NCBI RefSeq assembly: GCF_000733935.1
Contig: NZ_JPON01000001.1
Location: 1,612,001 to 1,676,000, forward strand
DNA: 64,000 bases
Direction: 5' to 3'
Source of the DNA: Methylomarinum vadi
GTDB lineage: Bacteria; Pseudomonadota; Gammaproteobacteria; Methylococcales; Methylomonadaceae
Of the stretch, positions 17,158 to 27,159 are shown piece by piece (position 1 is the stretch's first letter; the number at the start of each line of letters is the position of its first letter). The translations under genes and the position numbers were made by a program. The notes beneath the pieces were generated by a model that did not search any database, was not told where the DNA came from, and saw only the letters and a program-made list of their open reading frames with translations.

Positions 17158-17934
17158 TCAACTTGACCCGGTAAACAATGCATGAAAATTCCGGCTCGAT
17201 TGTGCAGCGATTTCTTCGACCGTCGTCGAACGCAATTCGGCCAAATGTTCGGCCACATAACGCACATAGATGGGATAATTTGGCTTGCCGCGAAATGGGA
17301 CGGGGGCCAGATAAGGTGAATCCGTTTCGATCAAGAACCGGTCGACAGGTACTTTTTTCGCCGCCTCCTTGATTTTCAGGGCATTCTTAAAGGTAACGAT
17401 GCCGGAAAAGGAAATATAAAAACCGAGTTCCAGCGCCTTTTTGGCGTAGCTCCAATCCTCGGTGAAACAATGGATGATGCCGCCAACCCTTTGCGCGCCT
17501 TCCGCCGCCAGGACATCGAGCGAATCGTGTCCGGCTTCCCGGGTATGGATGATCAAGGGTTTATTTATTTCCCGTGCGACACGGATATGGTTCCTGAAAC
17601 GTTGATGCTGCCATTCCAGATCGCCCTCGCTACGAAAATAATCCAAACCGGTTTCGCCAATGGCGATGACCTTGTCGTCATCCGCCCAGCGCAGCAATTC
17701 ATCGACGCTAGGATCTTTTCCCTCCGTGACATTTGGATGTACGCCCACCGACAGCGATATGGAAGAATAAGGAGCGACCAAATCATACATTGCCGGATAG
17801 GATTCCAAATCGATGCCGATGCAAAGCATGTGATCGATTTTCGCCTTATCCGCCTCCCGCATGAATAAGCTGAAATCGTTTTGATAAGGCGCAAGATCGA
17901 TGCGATCCAGATGACAGTGCGAATCGATAAACAT
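17158..17934 (-). CDS. tatD: TatD-family metal-dependent DNase/hydrolase
   Basis: TatD proteins are TIM-barrel metallohydrolases with 3'-5' exonuclease activity. Metal ligands are visible: FIDSHCHLD at the N-terminus, GETGLDYF, IHTREA, IHCFTE and ETDSPYLAP. Length (258 residues) is normal. It is the last gene of the pabC-mltG-tmk-holB-pilZ-tatD run, an arrangement common in Pseudomonas and relatives, and is followed by a terminator. Confidence 0.95.
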   Translation of the reverse strand: MFIDSHCHLDRIDLAPYQNDFSLFMREADKAKIDHMLCIGIDLESYPAMYDLVAPYSSISLSVGVHPNVTEGKDPSVDELLRWADDDKVIAIGETGLDYFRSEGDLEWQHQRFRNHIRVAREINKPLIIHTREAGHDSLDVLAAEGAQRVGGIIHCFTEDWSYAKKALELGFYISFSGIVTFKNALKIKEAAKKVPVDRFLIETDSPYLAPVPFRGKPNYPIYVRYVAEHLAELRSTTVEEIAAQSSRNFHALFTGSS

Positions 17935-17957
17935 TGGAAATGAACTACGGAGATCGG

Positions 17958-18308
17958 TTACATCGTATGGGTAGAACGGTCGGACTCCAACGCGCCGGCC
18001 AAATAGGTTTCGATCTTGTTCCTGGCGGTTCCACCATCCTGATCGCTAAATTGCACGCCGATACCGGTGGCCCGGTATCCTTCCGCCCCCATGGGCGTCT
18101 TCCAGATAATTTTACCGGCTATCGGCAAGCGTTCGGTTTCTTCCATCAAATTAAGCAACATGAATACTTCTTCGCCCATTTGATAATCCCGCTTGGTCGG
18201 AATAAACAAACCGCCGTTTTTGACAAAAGGCATATAGGCAGCATACAGAGCATTTTTATCTTTAATGGACAACGACAAGATACCTTGTCTGGAGGAACTT
18301 TCAGCCAT
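17958..18308 (-). CDS. pilZ: Type IV pilus assembly protein PilZ
   Basis: The 116-residue protein matches the founding PilZ protein of type IV pilus assembly, which acts with FimX and PilB. It contains FIPTKRDYQMGEE and GIGVQFSDQ, but lacks the N-terminal RxxxR motif and the D/NxSxxG motif needed for canonical cyclic-di-GMP binding, as is normal for this orthologue. The gene sits four bases downstream of holB, the conserved gammaproteobacterial position. Confidence 0.92.
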   Translation of the reverse strand: MAESSSRQGILSLSIKDKNALYAAYMPFVKNGGLFIPTKRDYQMGEEVFMLLNLMEETERLPIAGKIIWKTPMGAEGYRATGIGVQFSDQDGGTARNKIETYLAGALESDRSTHTM

Positions 18309-18312
18309 GAGA

Positions 18313-19293
18313 TTATCGCTTATTCAGTCTGGACCATTCGATTAGGATATATTCTATCATTAACTGCTTGTTCAATTGCGTATCCAGTTTCTGAATACTC
18401 GACAGCAACACATCATAGAACCGATAAACTTGTAACAAGTCTAGCCGTTTCGACAATTCTTGCAAGGCGCTATGTTGTCCGATATCACAATCCGCCCGAT
18501 AGGCGCATTTTACGATAATCACCAACCACTGGGCCATCCAAGACAAAACTTCGGACAACGATACGGCTTCCTGCTTTTGCCATCGCTCGGCCAGCTGCAC
18601 TGCATTACCCTGTCCCCGAGCCAGTTTCAGCCAATCATTGAGATAGGTTTCATGTACGGCCAATAAGTTTCTCTCGGCATAGTCCTTAGCCCGCAAAGGC
18701 GCTCCCTGCGCCATCCGCAATAAGTCAGCGTCGGCGTCGATGCGATATTGCTTCAACCAGTCCAGCGTAACGACGGTATCCGGCGGAGCGATCGTCATCA
18801 GCTGACACCGACTGCGGATCGTGGCCGGCAATTTTGCCGGATTTTCCGCCAACAAGACAATGGAAGTTCGTTCCGTCGGTTCTTCCAGGCATTTTAGAAA
18901 CGCATTGGCGGCGGCATTATTCAATGAATCAGCCGAATTGATCACGATGCATCGATGCATGGGGTATTGCGGCTTCAAGGCCAGTTTATTGATCAACTGG
19001 CGTATGCTGTCGATCCCGATCGCCTTGCCGGATTCTTCCGGTTCGATAAACAAATAATCCGGATGGGTCCCGGCCGCGAACAAGCGACAGCCATGGCAAC
19101 CGCCGCAAGCAAAATACTCCTCGGTCGGGCGCTCGCACAGTAAAGCCTGGGCGTAACTTTCCGCCAGATGCAGCATACCCAAGCCAGGCCCGGCCTGGAT
19201 CAACAATGCTTGCGGAATGCGTTGTTGCGCGATATAGGCGGTCAGGTGTCGCCAGTTATCCTGCAACCAGGGATACAGGGAATCTTGCTTCAC
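18313..19293 (-). CDS. holB: DNA polymerase III, delta' subunit
   Basis: Delta' is the rigid subunit of the clamp loader. The 326-residue product has an AAA+ fold with a degenerate P-loop (GPGLGMLHLAES, no catalytic Lys), as expected for delta', followed by the zinc-binding CGGCHGC and GTHPDY. The SRC motif appears in IRSRCQ. I chose the GTG at 19293 because it overlaps the tmk stop codon (GTGA) and starts the conserved sequence; the frame is open a further 14 codons upstream but without homology. Translational coupling to tmk is implied. Confidence 0.93.
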   Translation of the reverse strand: MKQDSLYPWLQDNWRHLTAYIAQQRIPQALLIQAGPGLGMLHLAESYAQALLCERPTEEYFACGGCHGCRLFAAGTHPDYLFIEPEESGKAIGIDSIRQLINKLALKPQYPMHRCIVINSADSLNNAAANAFLKCLEEPTERTSIVLLAENPAKLPATIRSRCQLMTIAPPDTVVTLDWLKQYRIDADADLLRMAQGAPLRAKDYAERNLLAVHETYLNDWLKLARGQGNAVQLAERWQKQEAVSLSEVLSWMAQWLVIIVKCAYRADCDIGQHSALQELSKRLDLLQVYRFYDVLLSSIQKLDTQLNKQLMIEYILIEWSRLNKR

Positions 19294-19910
19294 GATAAAA
19301 CGGCGATCGCCTCGGCAATATTCTTCTGCACGCAATCCAATGATTGCGCGGCATCGATAATTTTAAAGCGGCGCTGATTCAGCCGCGCCCGTTGTAAATA
19401 CACCTGGCGCACCCGCTCGAAGAACTCGACTTGTTCCTGCTCGAAACGGTCGAAATCGCCCCGGCGTTGCGCCCGCCCCATGCCGGTTGCCACCGGCGCA
19501 TCGAGCAGGAGGGTCAGGTCCGGCCTTAACTCGCCTTGCACGCATTGCTCCAGCCAAGCGATCGTCTCCACATCCATGCCCCGACCGCCGCCTTGATAGG
19601 CAAAGGTGGCATCGGTGAAACGATCGCACAAAACCCACTGCCCGCGTTGCAGCGCCGGTTCGATGACATGGACGATATGTTGAGAGCGGGCGGCGAACAT
19701 CAACAACAATTCCGTCACCGGCGTCATCCCCTCGCTTTGTCTATCCAATAAAATATCACGGATTTTTTCGGCCATGCCTGTCCCCCCCGGCTCGCGGGTA
19801 ACGACCACCGAACGCCCCGTGTTTTCCAACAACTGTTGAACATATTTCATATTGGTCGTTTTCCCGACGCCCTCGCCGCCTTCGAGGGTAATAAATTTTC
19901 CTCTGATCAT
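19290..19910 (-). CDS. tmk: Thymidylate kinase
   Basis: Phosphorylates dTMP to dTDP for DNA synthesis. The P-loop GGEGVGKTT is at residues 10-18, the DRF-like motif appears in CDRFTDATFAYQGGGRG, and a LID-type Arg-rich segment follows (GRAQRRGDFDRFE). Length of 206 residues is standard. The ATG overlaps the mltG stop (ATGA), and its own stop overlaps the holB GTG. Confidence 0.96.
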   Translation of the reverse strand: MIRGKFITLEGGEGVGKTTNMKYVQQLLENTGRSVVVTREPGGTGMAEKIRDILLDRQSEGMTPVTELLLMFAARSQHIVHVIEPALQRGQWVLCDRFTDATFAYQGGGRGMDVETIAWLEQCVQGELRPDLTLLLDAPVATGMGRAQRRGDFDRFEQEQVEFFERVRQVYLQRARLNQRRFKIIDAAQSLDCVQKNIAEAIAVLS

Positions 19911-20905
19911 GGGCGCCTTTTCTGATACTTGTTGACCGCATTGACGTGTTCTCGCAGACTTGCCGAGAATACATGGCTGCCATCGCCCCGGGCGACGAAA
20001 TACAAACTACCTTCCGCTGACGGATGCAATACCGCATGGATCGCCTGCCGTCCCGGCATCGCGATCGGCGTCGGCGGCAACCCTTTGATGACATAAGTAT
20101 TGTAAGGAGTCGGCTCCTTGAGGTCCTTGGCCTGTATATTGCCCCGATAGCGGTCGCCCATGCCGTAAATCACGGTCGGATCGGTCTGCAACAACATCCC
20201 CTTGCGCAACCGGCGGATAAATACCCCGGCAATCTGCGGTCGTTCCTCGACCTTTGCCGTCTCTTTTTCGACAATCGAGGCAAGAATCAACGCTTCATAC
20301 GGGGTCTGCAGCGGCAAATTCTCATCTCGCTCTTGCCACTCCCGATGCAAAACGACGCGCATTTTTTCATAGGCGCGTTTCAGCAATTGCAGGTCGGTAC
20401 TGTGTTTCTCGAAAAAATAGGTTTCCGGAAAAAACCAACCTTCCGGGTGTTGTTGCTCAATTCCCAATTGGCTCATGATCGCTTGAGGCTCGGTGGCCGT
20501 CAGCCGATGCTCGAGATTCGGGTTCTCGGCAAGCGATTGCTGAATTTGCTTGAACGTCCAACCTTCCGGAATGGTAATTGCGTACTGCCGGGTTTTGCCG
20601 GACACAAATAACGCCAACAAATCAGGCATGGTCATACCCTCGACCAATTCGTATTCGCCCGCTTTCAGTTTGTGCGCGACCTTGCGCTGATAGGCAATGA
20701 CTTTAAACCAGAAGGGGTCGATATCGATTTTTCGGATCTGCAACTTGGCGACAATTGCGCGGAAGGAATCGCCTCTTTCTATCTCTATCGCTTTACCGCC
20801 ATCAGTCACTACTTGCCGATGCAAGGCCTGCTGGTAAGCGTGCCACGCCCAAGCCGCTGCCATAGCCATTAACATAACCGACAATAGCAGAATACGCTTA
20901 AGCAT
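19907..20905 (-). CDS. mltG: Endolytic murein transglycosylase
   Basis: MltG cleaves nascent peptidoglycan glycan strands at the inner membrane. From the ATG at 20905 the 332-residue protein has one N-terminal transmembrane helix (about residues 4-21), a LysM-like subdomain and the YceG catalytic domain. The catalytic Glu is in ASIVEKETA, with QTDPTVIYG and PYNTYVIKGLPPTPI following. The frame is open for 36 more codons upstream, but 20905 begins with MLKR just before the membrane segment and overlaps the pabC end, so I prefer it. Confidence 0.95.
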   Translation of the reverse strand: MLKRILLLSVMLMAMAAAWAWHAYQQALHRQVVTDGGKAIEIERGDSFRAIVAKLQIRKIDIDPFWFKVIAYQRKVAHKLKAGEYELVEGMTMPDLLALFVSGKTRQYAITIPEGWTFKQIQQSLAENPNLEHRLTATEPQAIMSQLGIEQQHPEGWFFPETYFFEKHSTDLQLLKRAYEKMRVVLHREWQERDENLPLQTPYEALILASIVEKETAKVEERPQIAGVFIRRLRKGMLLQTDPTVIYGMGDRYRGNIQAKDLKEPTPYNTYVIKGLPPTPIAMPGRQAIHAVLHPSAEGSLYFVARGDGSHVFSASLREHVNAVNKYQKRRP

Positions 20906-21728
20906 GGCCGACTTCCTGCTGCCGCATTTGCTGATAGGCTTTCTGAAATAGCTTGGTGACGGGGCCCGGTTCAAAACGCCGAGTTTCCAGCTGCCTAACC
21001 GGCCAGATGCCAATTACGGAATTGGTTACGAAAATTTCGTCGGCCCGTAGCAACTTCTCTGAAGTGAAATAGCGTTCCTGGACCTTGATTCCCATGTCAC
21101 CGGCCACATTTATCAACAAAGCGCGCACGATGCCGGCCACGCCGCAGCGCTCGATCGGCGCCGTAAGCAATATCCCATCCTGGACAGCAAAAACATTGGA
21201 CATGGTGCCTTCTATCACGAAGCCTTCTTCGTTCGACATCAATCCCTCCTGAATATCGCTACCTTGCCATTCGGCCCGAGCCATCACTTGCTCCAAGCGG
21301 TTCAGATGCTTTAGCCCGGCCAAATCGGGATTAAGGCCCAGGCGATGTCGGCAAAAACGCGCGGCAACACCTTTGCTTTGATAACTATGCGGATAATCGG
21401 GATAGGGATGCAATGAAAACAGGCGAGTGGGTTGAATACAATCCGGTTGCCGGTATCCTCTTCCGCCGCTACCGCGGGTGACGATGAGCTTCAAAACGGC
21501 TTGAACCGCCGATGCCGAAAGTTGTATAGCCTCGTGTCGCAATAATGACCTGTCCGGCATGGGGATCAACAGACGCTCGCAACCTGCCGCCAAACGCTCT
21601 AAATGCAGGTCGAGAAAAAGCGGCTTTCCGTTAGAAACTTCGATGGTTTCGAATAACCCATCGCCATATTGAAAGCCGCGATCGGAAACGTCGATGCAGT
21701 GTTTGCTTTCGCCATTGAGCAGGTACAT
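20898..21728 (-). CDS. pabC: Aminodeoxychorismate lyase (PLP fold type IV)
   Basis: PabC converts 4-amino-4-deoxychorismate to 4-aminobenzoate and pyruvate for folate synthesis. Family features are DRGFQYGDGLFET near the N-terminus (PLP-pocket lysine appears further along in the GLKHLNRLEQV segment) and NEEGFVIEGTMSNVFAV. The ATG at 21728 is preferred over a TTG two codons upstream. Position between fabF and mltG is the conserved one. Confidence 0.93.
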   Translation of the reverse strand: MYLLNGESKHCIDVSDRGFQYGDGLFETIEVSNGKPLFLDLHLERLAAGCERLLIPMPDRSLLRHEAIQLSASAVQAVLKLIVTRGSGGRGYRQPDCIQPTRLFSLHPYPDYPHSYQSKGVAARFCRHRLGLNPDLAGLKHLNRLEQVMARAEWQGSDIQEGLMSNEEGFVIEGTMSNVFAVQDGILLTAPIERCGVAGIVRALLINVAGDMGIKVQERYFTSEKLLRADEIFVTNSVIGIWPVRQLETRRFEPGPVTKLFQKAYQQMRQQEVGHA

Positions 21729-21748
21729 CCGCAAACACGCTTAATGAA

Positions 21749-22993
21749 TTATTGGTAGCGCTTGAACACCAGCGAGCCGTTGGTTCCGCCAAAACCGAAA
21801 GAATTGGATATCGCCACGTCAATCTTCATTTCTCTCGCCGTGTTGGGTACGTAGTCCAGGTCGCATTCCGGATCCTGGTTTTCCAGGTTGATAGTCGGTG
21901 GCGCAATTTGATTTTGGATGGACAAGGCGGTCAGCACGGCCTCGATGCCGCCGGCCGCGCCCAGTAGATGGCCTATCATCGATTTGGTCGAACTGACCGC
22001 AATATTATAGGCATGCTCGCCCAACGCCGCTTTCATCGCCTGGGTCTCGCCGATATCGCCGGCCGGCGTGGAAGTACCGTGGGCATTGATATAATCGACA
22101 TCTTCCGGGTTCAGGCCGGCATCGCGCATTGCATTTCTCATGCAACGGGCGGCACCCTCGCCTCCGACCGATGGCGTCGTCATATGATAGGCATCACCGC
22201 TCATGCCGTAACCGACCACTTCAGCATAGATCTTGGCGCCACGAGCCTTGGCATGCTCCAGTTCCTCCAACACCACGACACCGGAACCGTCGCTCAACAC
22301 GAAACCGTCGCGGTCCCGGTCCCAGGGGCGACTCGCCGCCTGCGGATCATCGTTACGGCGCGACAAGGCTTTCGCCGAGGCAAAACCGCCCATCGCCGTC
22401 GGCGAAGTCGTGCACCGCTCGGCACCGCCGGCGACCATGACGTCGGCATCGCCGTATTTAATCAGCCGTGCCGCATCGCCGATATTATGCGTGCCGGTCG
22501 TACAAGCGGTCACGATTGCAAAATTGGGGCCTTTGAGACCATATTTAATGGACAGGTTACCGGAAATCATATTGATAATATTGCCCGGCACGAAGAAAGG
22601 CGAGATTTTTCGTGGACCGCTTTTTTCGTAGGTCGCATAGCACTCTTCGATGCCGGTCACCCCACCGATACCCGCGCCGATGGCGACACCGATACGCTCG
22701 GCATTTTCTTCGGTGACCTCGATTCCGGAATCTTCAATGGCCTGGCAGCCTGCGGCAATACCATAATGAATGAAACCATCCATCCGTTTTGCATCTTTTG
22801 CCGGAATATATTCACTGATGTCGAAATTTCTGATCACACCGCCGAACCGGGTAGCGAACGGTGAGATATCGAAAGAATCGATCGGGCTAATCCCGCTTTT
22901 TCCGTTAATAATTCCGTCCCAAGTTTGTGCGACATTATTAGCTAGAGGCGTGACAGCGCCTAATCCAGTTATAACAACCCGACGTGTGCTCAA
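21749..22993 (-). CDS. fabF: 3-oxoacyl-ACP synthase II
   Basis: FabF elongates acyl-ACP chains by condensation with malonyl-ACP. The Cys-His-His triad is visible: active-site Cys in TACTTGTHNIG, His in NAHGTSTPAGD and His in STKSMIGHLLGAAG. The C-terminal SNSFGFGGTNGSLVF is diagnostic. At 414 residues it is full length. It follows acpP after an 88-base gap that contains a terminator-like hairpin, so its expression may be reduced relative to acpP. Confidence 0.97.
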   Translation of the reverse strand: MSTRRVVITGLGAVTPLANNVAQTWDGIINGKSGISPIDSFDISPFATRFGGVIRNFDISEYIPAKDAKRMDGFIHYGIAAGCQAIEDSGIEVTEENAERIGVAIGAGIGGVTGIEECYATYEKSGPRKISPFFVPGNIINMISGNLSIKYGLKGPNFAIVTACTTGTHNIGDAARLIKYGDADVMVAGGAERCTTSPTAMGGFASAKALSRRNDDPQAASRPWDRDRDGFVLSDGSGVVVLEELEHAKARGAKIYAEVVGYGMSGDAYHMTTPSVGGEGAARCMRNAMRDAGLNPEDVDYINAHGTSTPAGDIGETQAMKAALGEHAYNIAVSSTKSMIGHLLGAAGGIEAVLTALSIQNQIAPPTINLENQDPECDLDYVPNTAREMKIDVAISNSFGFGGTNGSLVFKRYQ

Positions 22994-23027
22994 AATGGTA
23001 TACCGTTAGACTATTCGAGAAAAAAAA

Positions 23028-23064
23028 GAGGTATGCGTTCTAGTGGATGAAAATCATCCACTAG
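23028..23064 (-). terminator. Partial terminator/attenuator between acpP and fabF
   Basis: CTAGTGGATGA (23040-23050) and TCATCCACTAG (23054-23064) form an 11-pair perfect stem with a three-base loop. On the minus strand a run of T (complement of 23022-23029) follows about ten bases later. It lies 18 bases after the acpP stop and would let acpP be made in excess over fabF. Confidence 0.6.
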
Positions 23065-23081
23065 GCATAAGTGACAATGGA

Positions 23082-23312
23082 TTAAAGATTGGCGTTAATA
23101 TAATCGATTGCCAATTGAACTGTGGTGATTTTTTCAGCTTCTTCGTCTGGAATTTCGCATTCAAATTCTTCTTCAAGTGCCATGACGAGTTCAACTGTAT
23201 CCAAGGAATCAGCGCCAAGATCGTCAACGAAAGAAGCATCGTTAGAGATATCTTCTTTTACACCCAATTGTTCCGCGACAATCTTTTTTACTCGTTCTTC
23301 AACATTGCTCAT
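23082..23312 (-). CDS. acpP: Acyl carrier protein
   Basis: Carries acyl chains as thioesters on a phosphopantetheine arm attached to the Ser of GADSLDTVE. The 76-residue acidic product is nearly canonical in length and sequence. The ATG at 23312 is preceded by GGGGA; an upstream in-frame start adds an unlikely eight residues. It has its own promoter within the 145 bases after fabG and a strong hairpin after it, matching the need for abundant ACP. Confidence 0.97.
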   Translation of the reverse strand: MSNVEERVKKIVAEQLGVKEDISNDASFVDDLGADSLDTVELVMALEEEFECEIPDEEAEKITTVQLAIDYINANL

Positions 23313-23425
23313 AATTATTTTCCCCAAACAATGCAAGCGTCTGTCGTTAGCAAACGCTTACCTTACTATCATTATTAATTTATTAGAAATCCCGTGACTG
23401 GCGACTATCCCAGACGGCGGGGTGA

Positions 23426-23455
23426 ATTATACTTGAATTTACCTTAAAGTCACAA
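23426..23455 (-). promoter_or_regulatory. Predicted sigma-70 promoter for acpP
   Basis: On the minus strand TTGTGA (23455-23450) is followed after 18 bases by a perfect TATAAT (23431-23426). The -35 box starts just past the fabG stop codon and the predicted start lies about 100 bases before the acpP ATG. Confidence 0.55.
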
Positions 23456-23457
23456 TA

Positions 23458-24186
23458 TTAAGGCATAAACATGCCGCCGTTCACATGCAGCGTTTCGCCA
23501 GTGATATAAGACGCGCCATCGGAAGCCAAAAAAGACACGGCATGAGCGATTTCATCGGGCTGGCCCAAACGCCCCAAGGCGATCGACGACAATAAGGCGT
23601 TTTTATGCTCTTCGGCCAATTCCTTGGTCATGTCCGTATCGATAAAACCGGGCGCGACCGTATTAACGGTGATGTTACGCGAACCGACTTCTTTCGCCAT
23701 CGATTTGGCGAAACCGACCATGCCGGCCTTGGCCGCCGCGTAATTGGTTTGCCCCGCATTACCGGTAGCGCCTACCACCGACGAGATATTGATGATACGG
23801 CCGCCTTTCGCCTTCATCATGCCGCGCAATACGGCTTTACTCATGCGATAGATCGAGGTCAAGTTAGTGTTGATGATGTCATCCCACTCCTCGTCCTTCA
23901 TCCGCATCAGCAGATTATCACGGGTGATGCCGGCGTTGTTGACCAACACGACCGGCGTACCGAAATCATCGTTAATCGTTTTCATGACCTCAGCGATCGA
24001 ATCGGCGTCGGCGACATTCAATCTCAATCCTTTGCCGTTATCACCCAGGTAAGTGCTAATCGACTCGGCCCCACCGTCGGAAGTCGCGGTACCAATCACA
24101 AAAAAACCATCCGCCACCAGACGCTCGGCGATGGCGCGCCCAATACCGCGACTGGCGCCTGTCACCAAAGCTATTTTCTTATCCAT
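23458..24186 (-). CDS. fabG: 3-oxoacyl-ACP reductase
   Basis: NADPH-dependent SDR enzyme that reduces 3-oxoacyl-ACP in fatty-acid elongation. The cofactor motif TGASRGIGRA is at residues 9-18, NNAG follows in VLVNNAGITRD, and the catalytic Ser and Tyr-x-x-x-Lys appear in NISSVVG and NYAAAKAG. The 242-residue length is typical. Its ATG lies inside the end of fabD (eight-base overlap), so the two are translationally coupled. Confidence 0.97.
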   Translation of the reverse strand: MDKKIALVTGASRGIGRAIAERLVADGFFVIGTATSDGGAESISTYLGDNGKGLRLNVADADSIAEVMKTINDDFGTPVVLVNNAGITRDNLLMRMKDEEWDDIINTNLTSIYRMSKAVLRGMMKAKGGRIINISSVVGATGNAGQTNYAAAKAGMVGFAKSMAKEVGSRNITVNTVAPGFIDTDMTKELAEEHKNALLSSIALGRLGQPDEIAHAVSFLASDGASYITGETLHVNGGMFMP

Positions 24187-25129
24187 TGAGTTGCTCCAAC
24201 ACGTTGTTTAAGGTTTCAGGATCATACATCGTCAGATGGTTAGCGTCCTTAACGATACGCTTGTTCAGCCCCATTAACACCTTGCCCGGGCCGCATTCAA
24301 CGAATTGAGTTACACCTTGATCATGCATGAATTTGACGCTATCGACCCAACGCACCGGCTTGAACAATTGTTCTCGCAACGCATTGCGAATCACCTCGGC
24401 CGCACTGTGGGCCGCTACGTCGACATTATGAATCAAAGTGACATTGGGAATTTCGACCGCGACGTCTTCCAGCCTTGCGGCGAGTTTTTCCGCCGCCGGT
24501 TCCATCAAGGCGCAATGGGAAGGCACGCTCACCGGCAATTTCAAGGCGCGTTTCGCCCCCATCGTCTTGGCCGCTTCCATCGCTCTTTCTACCGCAGCGG
24601 CATGGCCGGCGATAACGACTTGTCCCGGCGCATTAAAATTGACCGCAGCAACCACTTCATCGCCGGCACTATCGGCACAAGCCTTGACCACTTCGTGGTC
24701 CTCCAGTCCGATAATCGCCGCCATCGCGCCAACCCCCGCGGGCACCGCCTCTTGCATCAAGCGCCCGCGCTCGGCTACCAGCTTGACACCGTCTTCGAAA
24801 CTGATCGCATCGGAACAAACCAATGCACTGTATTCGCCAAGACTATGCCCCGCCATCCATCCGGGCCTGATAGGGGATTGCTCACACCAAACCCGCCACA
24901 TCGCCACACCGGCAGCTAACATAGCTGGCTGGGTGTTATGAGTTTGATTCAATTCATCGGCCGGTCCGTTTTGCACTAAATTCCACAAATCGAACCCCAA
25001 TGCATCGGAACCCTCCTCGAAAGTATGTTTGACCGTCGGATAAGCCGCCGCTAAATCGGCCATCATGCCGACGCCCTGGGAACCTTGCCCAGGAAAGACA
25101 AACGCTAAACTATAGTTCTGTTCACTCAT
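24179..25129 (-). CDS. fabD: Malonyl-CoA:ACP transacylase
   Basis: Loads malonyl groups onto ACP. The opening FVFPGQGSQGVGM and the nucleophile Ser in AGHSLGEYSAL are diagnostic; the catalytic His appears in VPSHCALM. Length 316 residues is standard. It lies ten bases after fabH and overlaps fabG. Confidence 0.97.
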   Translation of the reverse strand: MSEQNYSLAFVFPGQGSQGVGMMADLAAAYPTVKHTFEEGSDALGFDLWNLVQNGPADELNQTHNTQPAMLAAGVAMWRVWCEQSPIRPGWMAGHSLGEYSALVCSDAISFEDGVKLVAERGRLMQEAVPAGVGAMAAIIGLEDHEVVKACADSAGDEVVAAVNFNAPGQVVIAGHAAAVERAMEAAKTMGAKRALKLPVSVPSHCALMEPAAEKLAARLEDVAVEIPNVTLIHNVDVAAHSAAEVIRNALREQLFKPVRWVDSVKFMHDQGVTQFVECGPGKVLMGLNKRIVKDANHLTMYDPETLNNVLEQLNG

Positions 25130-25139
25130 CTTAATATTG

Positions 25140-26108
25140 TTAGTATTTTAATAATGCCGAACCCCAGGTAAATCCAGCGCCGAACGCCTCCAGTAAAATC
25201 ACGTGCCCGCGTTGAATACGACCGTCCCTGACGGCTTCGTTAAGCGCCAATAACACCGAGGCGGAAGACGTATTGCCTTGATTTTCCAATGTCATGACCA
25301 CTTGATCCATGGACATGCGCAGTTTCTTTGCGGTTGCGGCGATAATACGGGTATTGGCCTGGTGCGGAACCAACCAGTCCACATCGGATTTTTCCATGCC
25401 ATTCGCGGTCAGCGTTTCATCGACAATGCGCCCCAGCGTATTGACCGCCATCTTGAACACTTCATTTCCGCGCATGCTGATATAGCCAGACTCGTCTTTA
25501 TTCGATGCCGTCGCCACCTGCGGATTGGGACAATACAACAAATCCTCGTAGCCGCCGTCGGAATGAATATGCGTGGAAAGAATACCCGGCTCGCAACTCG
25601 CCTCCAGTATGGCCGCACCGGCACCGTCGCCAAACAGAATACATGTCGTTCTATCTTCCCAATCGACGATACGGGAACAAATCTCCGTGCCAACCACCAA
25701 GACCTTTTTGGCGGCCCCGGTTTTGATATATTGGTCGGCAATACTCAACGCAAAAATAGAGCCGGAACATGCGGCCTGGACATCAAAGCCGACACACCGC
25801 TTAATTCCCAAACGATGTTGAAGCAAACAGGCGGTACTGGGATAGATTCGATCGGGAGTGCCTGTTGCAACGACGATCAGGTCGATGTCATCGGCGGCAA
25901 TTCCTGCCATTTCGATCGCCTGGCGCGCCGCGATCTCGGCCATGCTCGCAGCACTTTCCTCGGGACCGGCAATGCGTCGCGACTTGATGCCGGTACGCTC
26001 GTAAATCCAACTATCGGAAGTATCCACCATTTGCGAGATATCATCATTGGTGCGCACCGTTTCCGGCAGATACCCCCCGGTTCCTATGACTCTTGCGTTG
26101 CGACTCAT
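25140..26108 (-). CDS. fabH: 3-oxoacyl-ACP synthase III
   Basis: FabH starts fatty-acid synthesis by condensing acetyl-CoA (or another short acyl-CoA) with malonyl-ACP. The Cys-His-Asn triad is present: Cys in [12 protein letters not shown], His in VPHQANTRI and Asn in [10 protein letters not shown]. The product is 322 residues. The ATG overlaps the plsX stop (ATGA). The acyl-CoA synthetase and oxidoreductase set at 2.1-8 kb could in principle supply unusual primers, but nothing here shows that. Confidence 0.97.
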   Translation of the reverse strand: MSRNARVIGTGGYLPETVRTNDDISQMVDTSDSWIYERTGIKSRRIAGPEESAASMAEIAARQAIEMAGIAADDIDLIVVATGTPDRIYPSTACLLQHRLGIKRCVGFDVQAACSGSIFALSIADQYIKTGAAKKVLVVGTEICSRIVDWEDRTTCILFGDGAGAAILEASCEPGILSTHIHSDGGYEDLLYCPNPQVATASNKDESGYISMRGNEVFKMAVNTLGRIVDETLTANGMEKSDVDWLVPHQANTRIIAATAKKLRMSMDQVVMTLENQGNTSSASVLLALNEAVRDGRIQRGHVILLEAFGAGFTWGSALLKY

Positions 26109-27133
26109 ACGGCCTCTCTTCTGCTCAAGGCGATTTCGACTTTTTCGCTGATTTTGCGCGTGACGTCTTTTGCCACCTCGACTTCAGCCAGATGAATCGC
26201 TGTTTCGAAGGCAAGCGCATCGGCGCCGCCATGACTCTTGATCACCAAACCGCGCAAGCCGATAAAACTGGCGCCGTTATACAATCTGGGATCGATACTG
26301 TCCTTGAATGATTTTAAAACGGGATAAGCCGCCAGGCCGGCAAGCTTGGCAAACACATTCCTAGAAAACGCCTCTTTTAATTTGTCACCGATCATCTTGG
26401 CCGCACCTTCGATCGATTTCAGCGCGACATTGCCGACAAAACCATCGGTCACAATCAGATCAACCTTGACATTGCCGGCATTAATGGAATTCCCTTCGAC
26501 ATAGCCGATATAATTCAGCGGAGAATTTTCCAGCAATTTCGCGGCCGCCTTGACCTGCTCATTGCCTTTCATATCCTCTTCGCCAATATTCAGCAGGCCG
26601 ACTTTGGGCTTTTCGATGTTCTCGACCGCCTTGACCACCTCTTCACCCATGATGGCAAACTGGTAAAGATGTTCGGCGGTACAATCGACATTGCCGCCTA
26701 GATCGAGCATGTGGGTATGACCGAAGGTCGACGGCATCGTCGAAATAATGGCAGGGCGATCGATGCCCGGGATCATTTTCAACACGAACCGGGCCGTGGC
26801 CATCAGCGCGCCGGTATTGCCGGCACTCACACAAGCATCCGCGACACCGTCCCGCACCAGATTGATCGCCACACGCATGGAGGAGTCTTTCTTGTTTTTC
26901 AAAGCCTTTTGCGGCGACTCATCCATTTCAACAATCTGGGAGGCATGCTGAATAGTGATTCTACCCTGATAATCGACCAGCGCCTGCGCCAACTTCTGTT
27001 GCAGGACCGCCTCATCGCCGACCATGATAAGTTTCAAATCCGGATTTTTTTTCAGGCATGCCAGTGACGCAGGAATTGTGACCTCTGGCCCAAAATCCCC
27101 ACCCATAGCATCTATCGATAATGTCGAGCTCAC
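26105..27133 (-). CDS. plsX: Phosphate acyltransferase PlsX
   Basis: PlsX makes acyl-phosphate from acyl-ACP for phospholipid synthesis. The N-terminal [13 protein letters not shown] is the family hallmark, with [10 protein letters not shown] and [11 protein letters not shown] further on. Length (342 residues) is standard. It follows rpmF after a 78-base gap that contains a terminator-like hairpin. Confidence 0.97.
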   Translation of the reverse strand: MSSTLSIDAMGGDFGPEVTIPASLACLKKNPDLKLIMVGDEAVLQQKLAQALVDYQGRITIQHASQIVEMDESPQKALKNKKDSSMRVAINLVRDGVADACVSAGNTGALMATARFVLKMIPGIDRPAIISTMPSTFGHTHMLDLGGNVDCTAEHLYQFAIMGEEVVKAVENIEKPKVGLLNIGEEDMKGNEQVKAAAKLLENSPLNYIGYVEGNSINAGNVKVDLIVTDGFVGNVALKSIEGAAKMIGDKLKEAFSRNVFAKLAGLAAYPVLKSFKDSIDPRLYNGASFIGLRGLVIKSHGGADALAFETAIHLAEVEVAKDVTRKISEKVEIALSRREAV

Positions 27134-27159
27134 GCTTAGGGTTAACTCCTGAATAATAG

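Noticed and set aside
21968-22864. Plus-strand frame of 298 codons opposite fabF
   Set aside because: Antisense shadow of a strongly conserved gene; the translated sequence has no domain and is rich in His, Arg and Gly.
25278-26195. Plus-strand frame of 305 codons opposite fabH and plsX
   Set aside because: It crosses the boundary between two well-supported minus-strand genes, so it cannot be a separate gene.
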